Below, piece by piece: positions 36,226-47,799 of a DNA stretch of 64,000 nucleotides (the first letter of the stretch is position 1; every line of letters begins with the position of its first letter). The stretch spans positions 186,001 to 250,000 of the forward strand of contig JAHBMJ010004705.1 in NCBI GenBank assembly GCA_018398765.1. Direction: 5' to 3'. Source of the DNA: Chromera velia. Its lineage: Eukaryota > Sar > Chromeraceae. The notes under the pieces are model-generated. The model was not told where the DNA came from. It made no database searches and worked only from the letters and a program-made list of their open reading frames with translations. The position numbers and the translations under genes were made by a program.

Positions 36226-37617
36226 ATGGCTGGCCCTCCTTTGTGCGTGCATTCTTGTCCTACCCCGCACAGCCCGTCAGCAATGCATTCATTGTACTTC
36301 CTTCAGCCCTTCAGAGCTCCACAGCACCCCCATTCCGGGATCTGTTTCTATCCGGGGGACGTTCTCTTTCAGAGACGGGTGACTCGTTATGTTATCAGAC
36401 TGACTCGTATCGAACGCACCTGGTTTGTGCCCTCCAGAGGCCCCCCTCCTTCTGATCAGCCAGCTTCGCCCGCTCAGCGTCCACTGCCACCCCCTTCTGC
36501 AGAACCAAGTCCAACCACCACCGCCAATGAGGCTGTCCCGCGAACACCCCCTCCAGACAGACTTTCTTCTACAGCCTCGCTGCCACAGGCGGCGCCGTCC
36601 CAGGGTGTCTCTTCTGAGAGGGCGCCTCCCACTCCCCCTACTGAGCCTGAGAATACAGACCAAGTGAACACTCCCAGCCCCTTCCCTCACCAGACCGACT
36701 ATAGCCGTACAATCGCGAGAGAGACCGACCACCACTCCCCTCCACACACCCATCGCAGCATTACAGACGAAACAGGGAATCCCGTCTCCTCACAGACTGT
36801 ACCCCCGTTCCCGGTCACTCCCAACCAGACAGAGGAAGGAGAGACCCCCGATGACTGCGTGATCTGTCTGGAACCCATGGAGACCCCCTCTTCCTCTTCC
36901 TCTTGCTGGTCCTGCAGCAAAACAAAAGAGACTTGCCGTCTCTCTTGTGGGCACCGGTTTCACGAGGACTGTTTGATCCAGTCGCTCATCAGGGTGAGCA
37001 GCCTCTTTAATCCTCAAGCCCACACAAGATGCAAGTGCCCAATTTGCAGGCAGCCAATCAGGGAGGCGTGGATTGTTGCAGCCAGCGGGGCCTGGTTTCA
37101 AAAGGAGACCCCCCCCACAGACATTTACCCTGATCTTCGCACGATCATCTCCGACGCCCAGATGGTCGGATTGATGGACGAACACGAGCCCGCACTGCCC
37201 CGACAGGACCCGTCTCTCTTCTTCCCGAGAGAAGCGCTAGAAGAGGAGACACGAGTGGAGGGAAGACAGGTGGTGACTCGGTGGTTAAGAATTATCGGTT
37301 TCAACGAACTCGGTATGCCGAAATACATGAGACGAGATGCATGGGACGGCCCGCCCATCGGTGAGCCCTGGTCTGTCACCAAATGGCGGAACTTTCGATT
37401 GGACATGTGCAGATGGTACATCAGGTTCTACGGCGGAGTGATCTTTTGGCGGTATTTGATCAGAAAGGATTGGAAAGCGGCAGTGGGGACAGAGGGAAGG
37501 GAGGGAATGACTTTGTGGCAAAGGCTCAAATACTGGTTCTCAAGGATGCCTCAGTCTTCTGTTCTGCTTGCTCATATGTTTCCGTGCTGGTTTGGCAGGT
37601 TTCAGATTGATAGATGA
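36226..37617 (+). CDS. RING-H2 finger protein, probable E3 ubiquitin ligase
   Basis: Single-exon frame of 463 codons from ATG 36226 to TGA. Residues about 60-205 are Pro/Ser/Thr-rich and probably disordered. A RING domain follows: CVICLEPM supplies the first Cys pair, LSCGHRFHEDCL gives the Cys-His-His-Cys core, and CKCPICRQP the last pair. A Ser/Lys-rich insert with extra Cys (CWSC) sits in the first loop. The C-terminal 150 residues are Trp/Arg-rich (WRNFRLDMCRWYIRFYGG, then WRYLIRKDW) with no family recognised. RING-H2 proteins bind an E2 enzyme and transfer ubiquitin; the substrate is unknown. The frame is also open for 8 codons upstream of this ATG; no in-frame ATG is seen there. Confidence 0.75.
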   Translation: MAGPPLCVHSCPTPHSPSAMHSLYFLQPFRAPQHPHSGICFYPGDVLFQRRVTRYVIRLTRIERTWFVPSRGPPPSDQPASPAQRPLPPPSAEPSPTTTANEAVPRTPPPDRLSSTASLPQAAPSQGVSSERAPPTPPTEPENTDQVNTPSPFPHQTDYSRTIARETDHHSPPHTHRSITDETGNPVSSQTVPPFPVTPNQTEEGETPDDCVICLEPMETPSSSSSCWSCSKTKETCRLSCGHRFHEDCLIQSLIRVSSLFNPQAHTRCKCPICRQPIREAWIVAASGAWFQKETPPTDIYPDLRTIISDAQMVGLMDEHEPALPRQDPSLFFPREALEEETRVEGRQVVTRWLRIIGFNELGMPKYMRRDAWDGPPIGEPWSVTKWRNFRLDMCRWYIRFYGGVIFWRYLIRKDWKAAVGTEGREGMTLWQRLKYWFSRMPQSSVLLAHMFPCWFGRFQIDR

Positions 37618-37834
37618 GTCGGGGGAGGCAAGAGACGCCTCCGTGCATGTGGGGTGATGACGTGGGGCTGCCGGCACATAGAGGGACGTGAGGGACGGCA
37701 TTTACGTATCAATATTATTTAATGACGAACGGGAAAGGGGGATGTGGGAATTTTCGTTGAAGAGAAAGAGTCTTCCAAGTGAAGGCCCATGCATCGACAC
37801 TGTCCGAAGAAGGAGACGAAGGTATCATTCACTC

Positions 37835-39103
37835 ATGTCTGGGGGAGGGACAGGAGCCTTTGAGGGACTGTTGAATAGGGAGAGAGAAAGTCTGCAGATT
37901 GTTTGTTTGAATGGAATGGAAGAGGCAGAGGCAGAGATCCGCTGGGGCGTCATACGAATAGAGTTTCCTGCTTATCTGGCGACGCTATTTGCATATGCGA
38001 AGGTCAGTCCACAACAGACCGCACCAAAAGAAAGGAAGAAGAAGAGAGTCCACATAGGAAGACGAAGTGTTGTGCGCAATCACCCAACAAAAGAAGAGGA
38101 AGACTACACACACCTTCATTCGCTGGCGGCCTTAGGCAACTCACTGGCTGTTGATCGTCTTCTCACCTCTCCTTTGACCTCTGCTGTACCATTTCTGTTT
38201 CTGGGAACATTTAAATCAATGCGATCATGTCAACAGAAAGAAGCTTTCATCCGATCGGAACCCGACTCTTCTCAGCGCACTTGAACGACATTCCTTTTTC
38301 TTTTCTTGCTCTCCTTCCCATGTGCAGGTGGATGCCTACCACCGAGGCTGCTTGGTGTGACGGGAGCATCCTGAGATCGTACACAGTTATGCAGAAGTGC
38401 AATGGGGTGACTTTTCTGTCCATGCAGGTCGGTCCGTTGAGTCAGCTTAGCCCGCGAATTTGCAGAAGGAAGCCTGTCCTCAATTTCGTTCTTGCTGTCG
38501 TGGTCCTTCCATTCATGAATGTTTGTCTTGTCATCTCCCAGGATCCCTCTGTCTGTCTCTTCCTGGTATAATTGTTGCGTCATTCATTTCCCCCTGGAGC
38601 CACCTTCGTTCGGGGCACTGCTTTGTTCTGCCTGGTTCTCCGCGGTTCTCCGCGTCCCCCGACCGCAAATGTGTCCGGACATCCACAGACAGAAAGAAAG
38701 AAAGAAAGAGAAAGAAAGAAAAAGAAAGAAAGAAAGAAAGAAAGAAAAAGAAAGAAAGAAAGAAAAAGAAAGAAAGAAAGAAAGAAAGAAACACTTTTTC
38801 ACGTTCTGCATGCTGAGTTGCAGGGAGGGCTGGGGAAATGGATCCTCTGATTCTGATTCTCCTCCGACTCCCCGGGCCGCCTGGATCGGGATCTTTGGCA
38901 CATTTCTCGCAGAGAGAGGGGGGGGGAGGGACAGAGAAAGCGTTCAGTTCCAAGAGATTAGGAGCGATGCAATACGCTACCGAGCTTTTCGCAGTGCATT
39001 GCTGAATGTTCACTGCGACTATCCCAGGCTGAAGGGAGGGGGTGGGGAGAAGGGTCTGCACAAGCTGCATCTGTGCACCGAGGGGGGCAGCCTAGCTTAC
39101 TGA
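37835..39103 (+). CDS. Tentative small multi-exon gene, unknown function
   Basis: Exon 37835-38002 starts at ATG (MSGGGTGAFEGLL) and ends at a GTCAGT donor. A second exon, about 38328-38427, encodes the frame AAWCDGSILRSYTVMQKC. The last, about 38822-39103, encodes a Ser/Asp start, WIGIFGTFLAERGG and FRSALLNVHCDYPRLKG, ending at TGA. Exon edges have splice signals, but the 2-3 junction does not fit in phase with the best sites. Fragments of the last exon recur downstream, which suggests a real transcribed unit that was duplicated. Family not recognised. Confidence 0.35.
38693..38792. repeat. (GAAA)n microsatellite
   Basis: About 100 bp of AAAG repeats with scattered length variants, in the last intron of the tentative gene. 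Confidence 0.95.
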
Positions 39104-41019
39104 CTGCATGTAGTTGGGGTGTATGGTGATGTCCTCTGTAGTTGGAGATCGATCGACCGATGAAACTTCTTTTGTGCAGTTCTCCTTTCTTGTCGTTCCA
39201 TCTTTTCGTCATTTTGCCCATCTTTACTCTCCTGAGTCACGGCGGAAATCTGTATCGTCCGACTAGATGCAGCGTGGTCCCTTGACTGTAAGAATTATCG
39301 ATTTCCAAGAAAAGAAGGAGAGACGCTTTGTTTCATGGCGGTCTTGAAGGATCATCCTGGGGGGGGGGGGGGGGGGGGCACTGAACGAATGAGTGTGTTA
39401 GTTTCCTTTGTTGTAGACTAGAGACGTCGATCAATCGGCATCTGTGTTGGCGTTGAGGTGGTGGTTGCCTTTTGTCCACTTTTCTTCTTTCCTCAATGTG
39501 CACCCCAGAAAGGTTGTACGGGACTGCAAGGAGCCTTGGTAGGTCTTCTCTCCACGCAAAGCGCAGTCTCCCGTCGATTTCCTTAGAAATTGTCACTGAC
39601 GGAATGGGAGGAAGATCCTCCTACCTTTTGTGTATCGCCCAGGGGGAGTGATTGTTGAGGTTTGGTATTCATAGGGCGCAAGTAGGGCGCGGGTACTCAG
39701 AAAGTCACCAAAGAAGCCCATGCATGAGAGCAGCTTGTGTGGAGGGAGAACATAGAGGACAAATAGGTAGGAAGGACAAAGAGAGGACTTTAGGGGGCAA
39801 TGCGAGTGGAGGAGTAAGAGAGAAAACTTCAGTCGGAACATTCTTCTGGCAGCTGAGGCAGGAGGAGGAGGTTTTATGTTGGGAAGGAAGGGAGTCAATC
39901 AACATGTAGTCTTTGTTCACCTTCTTTTGTTTGAATGCCAGCCATGAGTGCATGCAAACAGAGAACGTTTGGCTGGTCTCTACTGCAGATTCATGTGCTC
40001 CCTTCGGGCTGATGAAGCGTAAAAGGGAAACCGAAATGTTTCGATCTGTCCCTCGGTCTTCTCCTCTTCTCCCTTCTCTCTCTCTGTTTCTCCATTCACT
40101 GCTCATTCATTCTTCACTTCTGTATCAATTTCGTTCTTTGTTCTTTAGTTTCTTCGCTCTTCTCTGCTTCGAAAAAGACGAAACTGCTCTCGTCGAACTC
40201 CATTCAGAAAAATGAGAGATAGCGAGGAAGAGAACGAGGCCGAAAGACAAGCGACTGCAAGTCCATCGGTCCTGCGTGCACCTGCATGCACAATGTACAG
40301 TAGAGGGGGATCGAGGAGGGGTGCAGGCATGAGGGCAGTCGACAGAAAGGGAGACGGCAAGACCGGATGAATTCAAAGACTTTTGCGAGGCAATGGCAGA
40401 GTCAAAGTGACTCTTCCATTGCCGCGTGCGGCATTCCGAAGGCTTTCGTGGTGCCATGAGCCACGGTTCTTGCTTCAACAAAAAAAATGTCATTTTTACA
40501 TGCAGCCGACTTTCGCTAAGTTGAACGTAGTACTTACTACAAGGAACATTCCGGCTGCAGGAAGGAAGGAAGGCCCCGCTGTTCCTTTTTCTTTCATTTT
40601 TTTTGAATGAATGAATGAATGAATGAATGAATGAATGAATGAATGAATGATTGTATGAATGCGTTTCGGAATGAACGAGTGGGGGTGTGTTCTTTTGTCT
40701 TCTTTTGTCGCGTTGGGCGTCTTTTTTCGAACAGTGAAAAAGGAAGTGCCATTTTTTGCTGTACATGCAAATTGCGTTTGCCGTTGCGTCAAGAGTAATG
40801 ACGACGCTGAGCTTACATCTGTCAGGGGAGGAACTCCATAACTTTTCGCAGTGTCCTGCTGAAGGTTCGCTTGCTCTGCACCGTTATGAGGGGAGGGAGA
40901 TGGAAAGAAGGTTCGCACAAGCCAAATCTATGCGCGGAAGGGATAGGTAACCTTGCCTTAGGGGGTTTGGCGTGTGTGGTCAGAGATCGAGGGACGGACG
41001 AAATGTTTTTAAGTCTCTG

Positions 41020-41051
<32 letters not shown>

Positions 41052-42540
41052 ACTGTTGCTTCTTTCCGTTCTGCTGCCCACCTGCACTCCGCCGACTTTC
41101 GGGGGGGGGGGAATAGGTCTCGTCTCACCAAACAGCTAGAGCACTCCATCATGGTTCTGCTTCCGGTTTATTGCTGAAATAAAGGAAGAAATATCCATCA
41201 GCATCGTTCGAGGGAGGATGGGTGAGGATGCATGGGTGTGCAGCTTTTCCTGACCCGGTCGAGTCGTTGAACTTTCAGTGCATTGGGGGGGTGATAAAAG
41301 AAGCTAGCGGCAGAGACTCGGACTGTTTTCATTCATCGTTTTGATGGAAGTTATCTTGCAAAGGGTATTGGGGCACTCACTGCACGAGCGAGAGCGGTGC
41401 CGTCTTTTGTTGTACACTAGGCACTCGCAGTAATCTTGTAGTTAGGGGGGATGAAATCGTTTCTTTTTTTGTGTGTGTTTTTTTGCTCTCTTTCCTTCTT
41501 TCCTCAATCCGACCGGCCAGCTAGAGGAGCATACTCGTGTGAACAGAAGGAGGGACCTTACACACAACGCACAACCTCTCGTTCTTCGGCCCTGACGGAA
41601 TGGAATGAAGGAAGATCTTTTGCATGCATCAGGAACATGAGACGGGGGGGGTGAAAGGGCGAGGGTGACTGTTGACGGTTTCACTCTGTTTTATATTGCA
41701 TGAACCAGAGCAAGTCAGTCCGGGTTTTGTCAGGAAGTGACGATTTTTTCTTTCTTTTCTGCTGATCTGTCTATCCATCTTTCTGTCTTTCTTCTCTGCG
41801 TCTGACTCGCGTGTGTGCGTACATTGCGGGGCTGTTCGGCCTCAATGACGCTTACGGCATCCGCAAGCTTTTCGTAGTGTGATGTTCTGCTCTTCTTTCT
41901 TTCAGAGAACACTATGAATATTATGAAGATGATGTCCTTTTTTTACACTTGATGGGATGTGGCTTCCTTGGATGGGAAGCGCAGAGGCAGGCAGGCAGGC
42001 AGACCTCTCTATTCCTCTTTTGAACAACTGCATGATTCATTGATTGAGTGAGCGAGTGAATGAATGAATGAATGAATGAATGGATTTTGCTGTCTTCTTT
42101 TGTCTTCTTTTGTTGATTTGGGTATCTTTTTTCAAATGGGGGAAGAACGGAATTGCCGTTTTCCCTCTACGCGCAGATTGCCGTTGGATCGCGGGTTATT
42201 GGGGGGAGGGTCGGAGGGCAGTGCGAGTGCGTGGAGAAGTCCAAGAGAAGATCCCAACCAACTGTCGTGGCATCTGAGGCAGAAGGACGATAGGAGGAGG
42301 GGAAAGAAGGGTATTGGTTCAAATGTTGTCTTTTTTCACCTTCTTTTGTTTGAATACCCGCCATGAGTGCATGCAAACAGAGGACGTTTGGTTGGTCTCT
42401 ACTGCAGATTCATGTACTCCCTTCGGACTGATAAAGCGCAGAAGAGAATCCGAAATGCTTCCATCTATCCCTCCGTCTTTTCCTCTTCTCCCTTCACTCT
42501 CTCTCTGCATGCTTCTCCATTTATTCAGGTCAGCAGAACC
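39104..42540. repeat. Degenerate segmental duplications, no intact gene
   Basis: Related blocks recur. CACCTTCTTTTGTTTGAAT through to a CTTCTCCTCTTCTCCCTTC tract is at about 39918-40095 and 42333-42515. GAATGAATGAATG followed by TTCTTTTGTCTTCTTTTGT is at about 40604-40715 and 42056-42115. The motif CTTTTCGCAGTG, part of the last exon of the preceding gene, returns in altered form near 40845 and 41868. A run of 19 G (39360-39378) and CT runs (41018-41048) are present. No open frame keeps coding character. Confidence 0.65.
40605..40652. repeat. (TGAA)n microsatellite
   Basis: About twelve near-perfect TGAA units; the paralogous block at 42056-42082 has fewer. Confidence 0.95.
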
Positions 42541-43045
42541 ACCATCCACTCAGTATTGACTGACCTTACTAGACCTTGCAAAATCCAAAGTCTTAGACGG
42601 CTCGCCGGGTGGTTCCACCTAGGTTTTCAAACCAGGTTTTCAAACCAAGGCGATGGCATTTAAGTTAGAAGCTGTACGCGCACCTTGGCCTAGATCTCGG
42701 CGTTCACGGTCAATCTTTATAGGGCATTTACCCAGGCGGTGACTTCCGACGCCGGTGAGGTTGTGTGTCTCTTCAGCTTATAAAACTAGACTTAAAACCT
42801 TGAACGGTCGCTAGAACGGTCGGCCTCATATAAGGCATAAAAATTCGTATAGATACCGCGCGGACTGATTAATAGTTGTACTTTTATCTCTTAAGACGAG
42901 ACTCATGGGGAGATTCAGTGGGCAACTTATTTTTGAGGCTATATTAATTCAAAAAAAAAAATCGTATAACACACTATCTTAGTATACTATATTATTCTTC
43001 TGTCTGAGATGACTGTATAGGTCAACTCTGTGCAGAAATTTGTAT
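42541..43045. other. Intergenic DNA before the retrotransposon
   Basis: No gene seen. Contains a short local duplication (AGGTTTTCAAACCA twice near 42630) and becomes AT-rich towards the insertion site. Confidence 0.45.
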
Positions 43046-43050
43046 TTGGG

Positions 43051-43306
43051 TGTTCTAGTTTAAGCTCTCTAGAACTTAGGAATCAACTCACCCACAAGTT
43101 CTACATACAGAGAATCTGTCAGACACACAAGAGCCTTCCCTATCGATCAGGAAAGACTCGGTCCTTCTAACAGGCTCAATCAATCTGTATTGCAAAGGCT
43201 GAGATACAGACGTGCATGCCTTTGTATTATAGTATGCATTTAATGCTATTAATTCTCTGTATTACTCTAAGGACTAAATCGAGCCTAGGTCCAAAGGTCC
43301 GTAACA
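43051..43306 (-). repeat. 3' LTR (256 bp)
   Basis: Aligns end to end with 48969-49224 with nine substitutions and no indels. Ends are TGTT and AACA. Confidence 0.95.
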
Positions 43307-43320
43307 ACCACACCCCGCAC
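43307..43320 (-). promoter_or_regulatory. Probable polypurine tract
   Basis: Directly upstream of the 3' LTR on the minus strand is GTGCGGGGTGTGGT, G-rich with T interruptions; its position fits a plus-strand primer. Confidence 0.5.
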
Positions 43321-43511
43321 AAGATTGTGCGTCCCGCACAATTTATTGCTTCACTTCTCTCAATGACTCTGGTCTGCACCGGCGCTCCCAGCAGCCAAAG
43401 AAACCAAGCAATGAGCTGCAGATCGCTGCCAACATGTGTGAAAAGATCGGGCGGGAAGGGCGTGGAAAAAGGAAAGAAAACGTTCGAATACATGAATGAA
43501 GGATCGGACAG

Positions 43512-44541
43512 TCAGTCTTCACATCCATGCAAAATCCTTTCTTTATTCCTTTCGAATTCATTTACCAACTCAGGCTCTCCCACTTCGTCCTCTGGCAGCC
43601 ACAAAAACGAACCATCATTGTAGACAACTCTGTAATGCGTCTTTCCGTCCTTCTCTCTGCTCGACTTCACCTCAACTGCCCTCACTCTCTTTCCTCTCTT
43701 CTCTTCCTGCATCGACTCGGGAAGCGCTTCCCCTCTCTCTGGTTTCTTGTCTCTCGGCCACTCTTCTCCAAGGCCAAGCTCGTCAATCACATCCGATGCG
43801 GACTCTGACGCCGCTCTCTTGCTTTTCTCTCTCTCTTCCTCTATTTCTCTCTCCTCTCTCCTTCTCCCCTTCATCTCCTCTCTCACTTCCTTTGCCATCC
43901 TCCATAATTCCAATCTGTCTGTAGAGATCGTCATGCTCTTTCCTCCCCCCAACTGCCTGACAACAGCGTTGTGGGGCCGTCCATCCGGAAGGGAAACAAC
44001 CAGATAAATCCCTTCTAACTTTTCTGTAAACTTTCCTCCATCCACTCTGCCTGTGAGCGGATTGACAGGCTTTCGCACCAATATCTGATCCCCCACTCTG
44101 AATTTGCTCTTCTAAGGGGGCGGGTTCTTCCACTTTCTCTCTTGCCTCGATTTCTCCATCCTCGCTCGTGCCGTCTCAATCAACTCCAACCTGTTCTGAC
44201 GGATCACGCTGTAGTAGTCGTTGTAAGCCACTGAAGGGGAACGGGTCTCTGACGAGACGGGCTCTACTCGCAGCATATGGGTCGGCTCATACCCATGGGT
44301 CAACTGGAATGGGGTCAATCCAGTCTCGGAATGCGGGGTCATCCGGTATGAGAAATTGAAGGGCTGCAAATACAGATCCCAATTAAGCTCGTTCTCTGCT
44401 CTCAACTGCTTTCCAACCCCTTGCTCCCACGTCTGATTGTATCTTTCTGTCAGTCCTGCGCACTAAGGGTGGTACCCTGCTATTACCTTCCTCCTCACTC
44501 TCAAAATCTTCAACACCTCACTCACGATTTCTGCCAGGAAA
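43512..44541 (-). pseudogene. pol: Retrotransposon integrase, C-terminal part and tail
   Basis: After the deletion near 44545 the frame resumes at NFLAEIVSEVLKIL. It contains the integrase Glu motif (GLTERYNQTWEQ), with TAG (44463-44465) at the invariant Gln of the HPQ motif. The GPY-type region (KFRVGDQILVRKPVNP) follows after another TAG at 44112-44114. The tail has KTHYRVVYNDGSFLWLPEDE, similar in shape to the chromo- or Tudor-like C-termini of gypsy integrases. The final stop is TGA at 43512-43514. Confidence 0.85.
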
Positions 44542-45318
44542 TTAGAGGAGAACCTCAAAGGGACCATGCCTGAAGAGAATCTCATCGACCAGAATCTGTG
44601 CTACGACATGAACGGGCAGCTCAGGGCGGGCAAACATCTCCACATCCTTTCCAAAATGGTCTGTCACAACGAGCACAAATCTGTTTCCCCTCCTGCTTGT
44701 CGGAAAGGGCCCTGACACATCAATGCCGAGTGTGTGCCAAGGACGGGGAGGCACGGGCACAGTCTGGGGTGCTCTCTTTACTTTTGGCTTGAGCCTCTCT
44801 TTGCGTTCTCGGCAGGAAGCGACCCACTCCCTCGCGTCTGCTCTCAAACCTGGCCACCAGAAGTGTAAGAGAGTCTTCTCTGTCAGCCGATTTACCCCTG
44901 GGTGCCCCCCTAACTGGTGATCGTGATTCATCACCATAACCGTCTTTCTGCACGTCTTAGGCACCACCAACTGTTCTTTCCTTTCTGTCCCCCTTCCTTT
45001 GTACCTGTACAACAAACCTCCTCTCTCTTCAAACGCACTTTCCTCCAACAGAATTTGCTTCGCCTTCTTTGCCTCCCGAGGCAACACCCCCTCTGCAAAG
45101 TATTTGAAATGATCCTTCAACAAGGGGTCTCTCGGTAACTCCTCCCTCACACGGTCCAGAAAGCCCCTCTCAACCTGCAAAGGGGACACACCTGCCTGCA
45201 CACCTGCCAGGGCGGCAGCCATGCTAGATCGGATCTCCTTGCTACCGTCAGCAGGCTGATTGCAGTGACGGCACAAAGGGACCCCGCTGTCTACGGAGGC
45301 GGGAAGAGACGGGGGAGG
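44542..45318 (-). pseudogene. pol: Retrotransposon integrase, N-terminal part
   Basis: Holds the His pair of the zinc-binding region (HDHQLGGHPGV) and the block LHFWWPGLRADAREWV. The CxxC that should follow reads CRER, so the second Cys is lost. The first catalytic Asp is in LGIDVSGPFPTS. At the end, where a conserved LLSDxGxxF carries the second catalytic Asp, the sequence runs straight from EVLL to the next block with a frame change. A short deletion has removed this Asp. Confidence 0.85.
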
Positions 45319-46821
45319 CTATGGCTGTTGGGAAACGGCGTCTGCGTCCACATGTTCCTTCCTCGCCTTATGAACGAACGTCAACCCGTATTCCTGCAAC
45401 TCTAACGCCCAATTGTATACCCTTTTGTTCGCTACAGTCACTTTGCGGTCGGACATCGCTAAATTTGGTTTATGATCCGTGATCACATATGCTGCCCCCC
45501 CAAACAGGTAATGCCTCCACTGCTTACAGCAGTAGACAGCCCCCAAGGCCTCCCTCTCGGTGGGGCTATAATTTTTCTCTGCCACACTCAACCCCCTACT
45601 GACATACGCAATTACCACTTCCCTTCCCCTCTGCATCTGCATGAGCACGCCTCCCACAGACACTTCACATGCGTCCGGTTTCACCCTGAACGGCAGGCTC
45701 ATATCTGGGAAGCCGAGAATCGGAGGGGTCGTCAGCCTCTCTTTCAACTCCCCAAAAATTTCCTCTCTTTCTCCATTCCAAACAAACGGGACCGGTCTGC
45801 CTTGCTCATCTGCAGGAAGTAACATCTGAAAAAGAGGGAAGGAGAGACGAGCAAAGCCTGCAATAAAATGACGGTAGTAGGAGCACAGATACAGAAAAGA
45901 GCGGAGCTCCTTCCTGTCCCGCGGTGGCTCCCACTGCAAAATCTTCCGGATGTTCTTTCTGCTCGGTTTGACCCCCTTCTCTGACACCGTATATCCCAAA
46001 TACTCCACCTCTGTCATGGCAATCTGTGCCTTCTCGAGTTTGAGCTTCAAATTTGCTTTCCTCACCAAACCTAAAACCTCCCTCAAGTCTTGGATGTGTT
46101 TATCATGAGATCGGCTGAAGATGATGATATCGTCGACATAAACAAGAGCGAGGTCTCTGGACAGACCTGTAAGAACCAAATTCATGGCTCTCTGGAAAAC
46201 AGAAGGGGCATTTACCAACCCAAAGGGCATCTTGGTGAATTCATAAAGTCCGAACGGAGTGACGAAGGCGGTTTTCTCTGCGTGGTCGGGGTGTATGCGG
46301 AGTTGCTGGAAGCCGGAGGTATAATCAAGTGCTGAGAACACCTTGGCTCCTGCAAGGCGGTCGAGTGTCTCTTAAATTCGGGGGAGGGGAAAAAGATCTC
46401 TCTTGGTGGCTTGATTCAGTTTGTGGAAATCTAGACAGAAACGGGTCGTCCCATCTGGTTTCTTGATTAGAACGACTGGGGCAGCCTACGGAGAAGTGGA
46501 GGGACGAATCACTCCCCCTTCTTCCATCTCTTATAACTCCTTCTTCACATGCTCTCTCTGGTGGTACGGGATTCTGTCTTGGTTCCAGCGAATGGGAGGG
46601 GAATCTCCAGTAGGAATGGTCACCTCAAAAGGCTTTCCATCCACTCTCAGCTCTCTAATATCGAAACAAGAGCGAGACCAGAGATCGGAATATTCTTGAA
46701 GGACCCTCTCGTATCTCTCCCTCAATTTGCATGACAGGTGAGAGAGATCCACAGGCGGAAGCTTCTGCAAGGGAGGGGCAGGGACAGGCAAGTCTTCTTT
46801 CTTGGGAATCGGCGGTTGCTA
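45319..46821 (-). pseudogene. pol: Retrotransposon reverse transcriptase and RNase H
   Basis: RT motifs: [48 protein letters not shown], and the active site LVYVDDIIIFS. RNase H follows, with KPDACEVSVGGVLMQ, REALGAVYCCKQWRHYL and TDHKPNLAM. The frame is intact over the region except for stops: TAG 46819-46821, TAA 46531-46533, TAG 46486-46488 (at the usual Trp of the SPW motif), TAA 46372-46374 (in PLPRI-ETL) and TAG 45319-45321. Confidence 0.92.
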
Positions 46822-47799
46822 TGTGTAGGCAGAGGCGGGAGCATTGGCGGTGACTGCGGCGACGGACGACACACGAGAGAACGGCTCTGCAAAAGTCAGG
46901 AGTGAATTTGGTCCTAAGCGGATGAGGTTGGTGGCGATGTTCATGACTTCTACTGTGGCGACTCCAGCTTTGACGTCTACTACTTGGTCTGAGATGGTAA
47001 GTCCCGGAAACCCCCTCGGGTAATTCCTTCTTAAAATGACCGTCTCCTCCCCTTCCATCCCCTCAACTTGCACACGCACAAGAGCCCTCGCTCTTTTGGG
47101 GACTTTCGTGCACGTGAAGGCGGAGACATGCATCGGTTTCCTTCCATCCTCGTACCAGACCTTGAAAGAGGAGAGGTCCGCAACGTCCAGACGGTCTTCA
47201 CGGTAGTGGTACTGTACTACTGGGTCCAACAGCTTCAAAAAGTCCTGCCCCAAGACTGCTTCGTACCCCGAATCTTCTGTGATGGTCAGGTGGTATGGGA
47301 ATACTTTCTTCAGCAGGGAAGGGTGAGAAAACTTGGCCGTAATCTCTCCCACCACCGACACGCCCGTCTGTCCCACTGCGGACAGACCCACCGTGGGCCT
47401 GTCGACATCTGCATCAGCATGCAAAGTCGTATTCACATCAATGAACGAAGTTTCCGCCCCTGTGTCAATAAGAACAGACACAGGCTTACCAAACAGCAAC
47501 ATTGTCACGAAAGGCCTGGGACCGACCTTTACTGCTGCCATCTCTGCCTCTATTTTCTTTGAGTTCGCTTGTTCAGAGTCGATCTGTCTGTTTGCATGCT
47601 TTACCGGAGAAAGGAAGGACACAGGCGACTGAGAAACCTGCGACTTTGGGACTCTTCCTTTCTGATTGTCGTCCTCTCGTTCACAGTCTACATGTTTCTT
47701 TTCTACACGCATACACGGGGGAATCGGGAGAGGACGAGGCTTCGCAAACTGCTGGGTGGACTGGGGAACCTCTACGCCAATCCACCCGGGTCGTTTCCC
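46822..47799 (-). CDS. pro: Retrotransposon aspartic protease (-1 frame of gag)
   Basis: Entered by frameshift at 47793-47799. The active-site motif is VLIDTGAETSFID, followed by the flap region and YEAVLGQDFLKLLDPV, as in pepsin-like retroelement proteases (Asp-Thr-Gly). The basic linker between knuckle and protease is Lys/Arg/Gln-rich. This segment has no internal stop. Confidence 0.88.
47754..47799 (-). promoter_or_regulatory. -1 programmed ribosomal frameshift signal (slippery site plus stem)
   Basis: The gag frame reads CAG-GGA-AAC at 47793-47799, so the heptamer G-GGA-AAC fits X-XXY-YYZ. After a 5-nt spacer (47788-47792) GGGTGGA (47781-47787) can pair with TCCACCC (47754-47760) across a 20-nt loop. 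The gag frame ends at TAG 47772-47774; a -1 slip enters the protease frame exactly. Confidence 0.85.
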
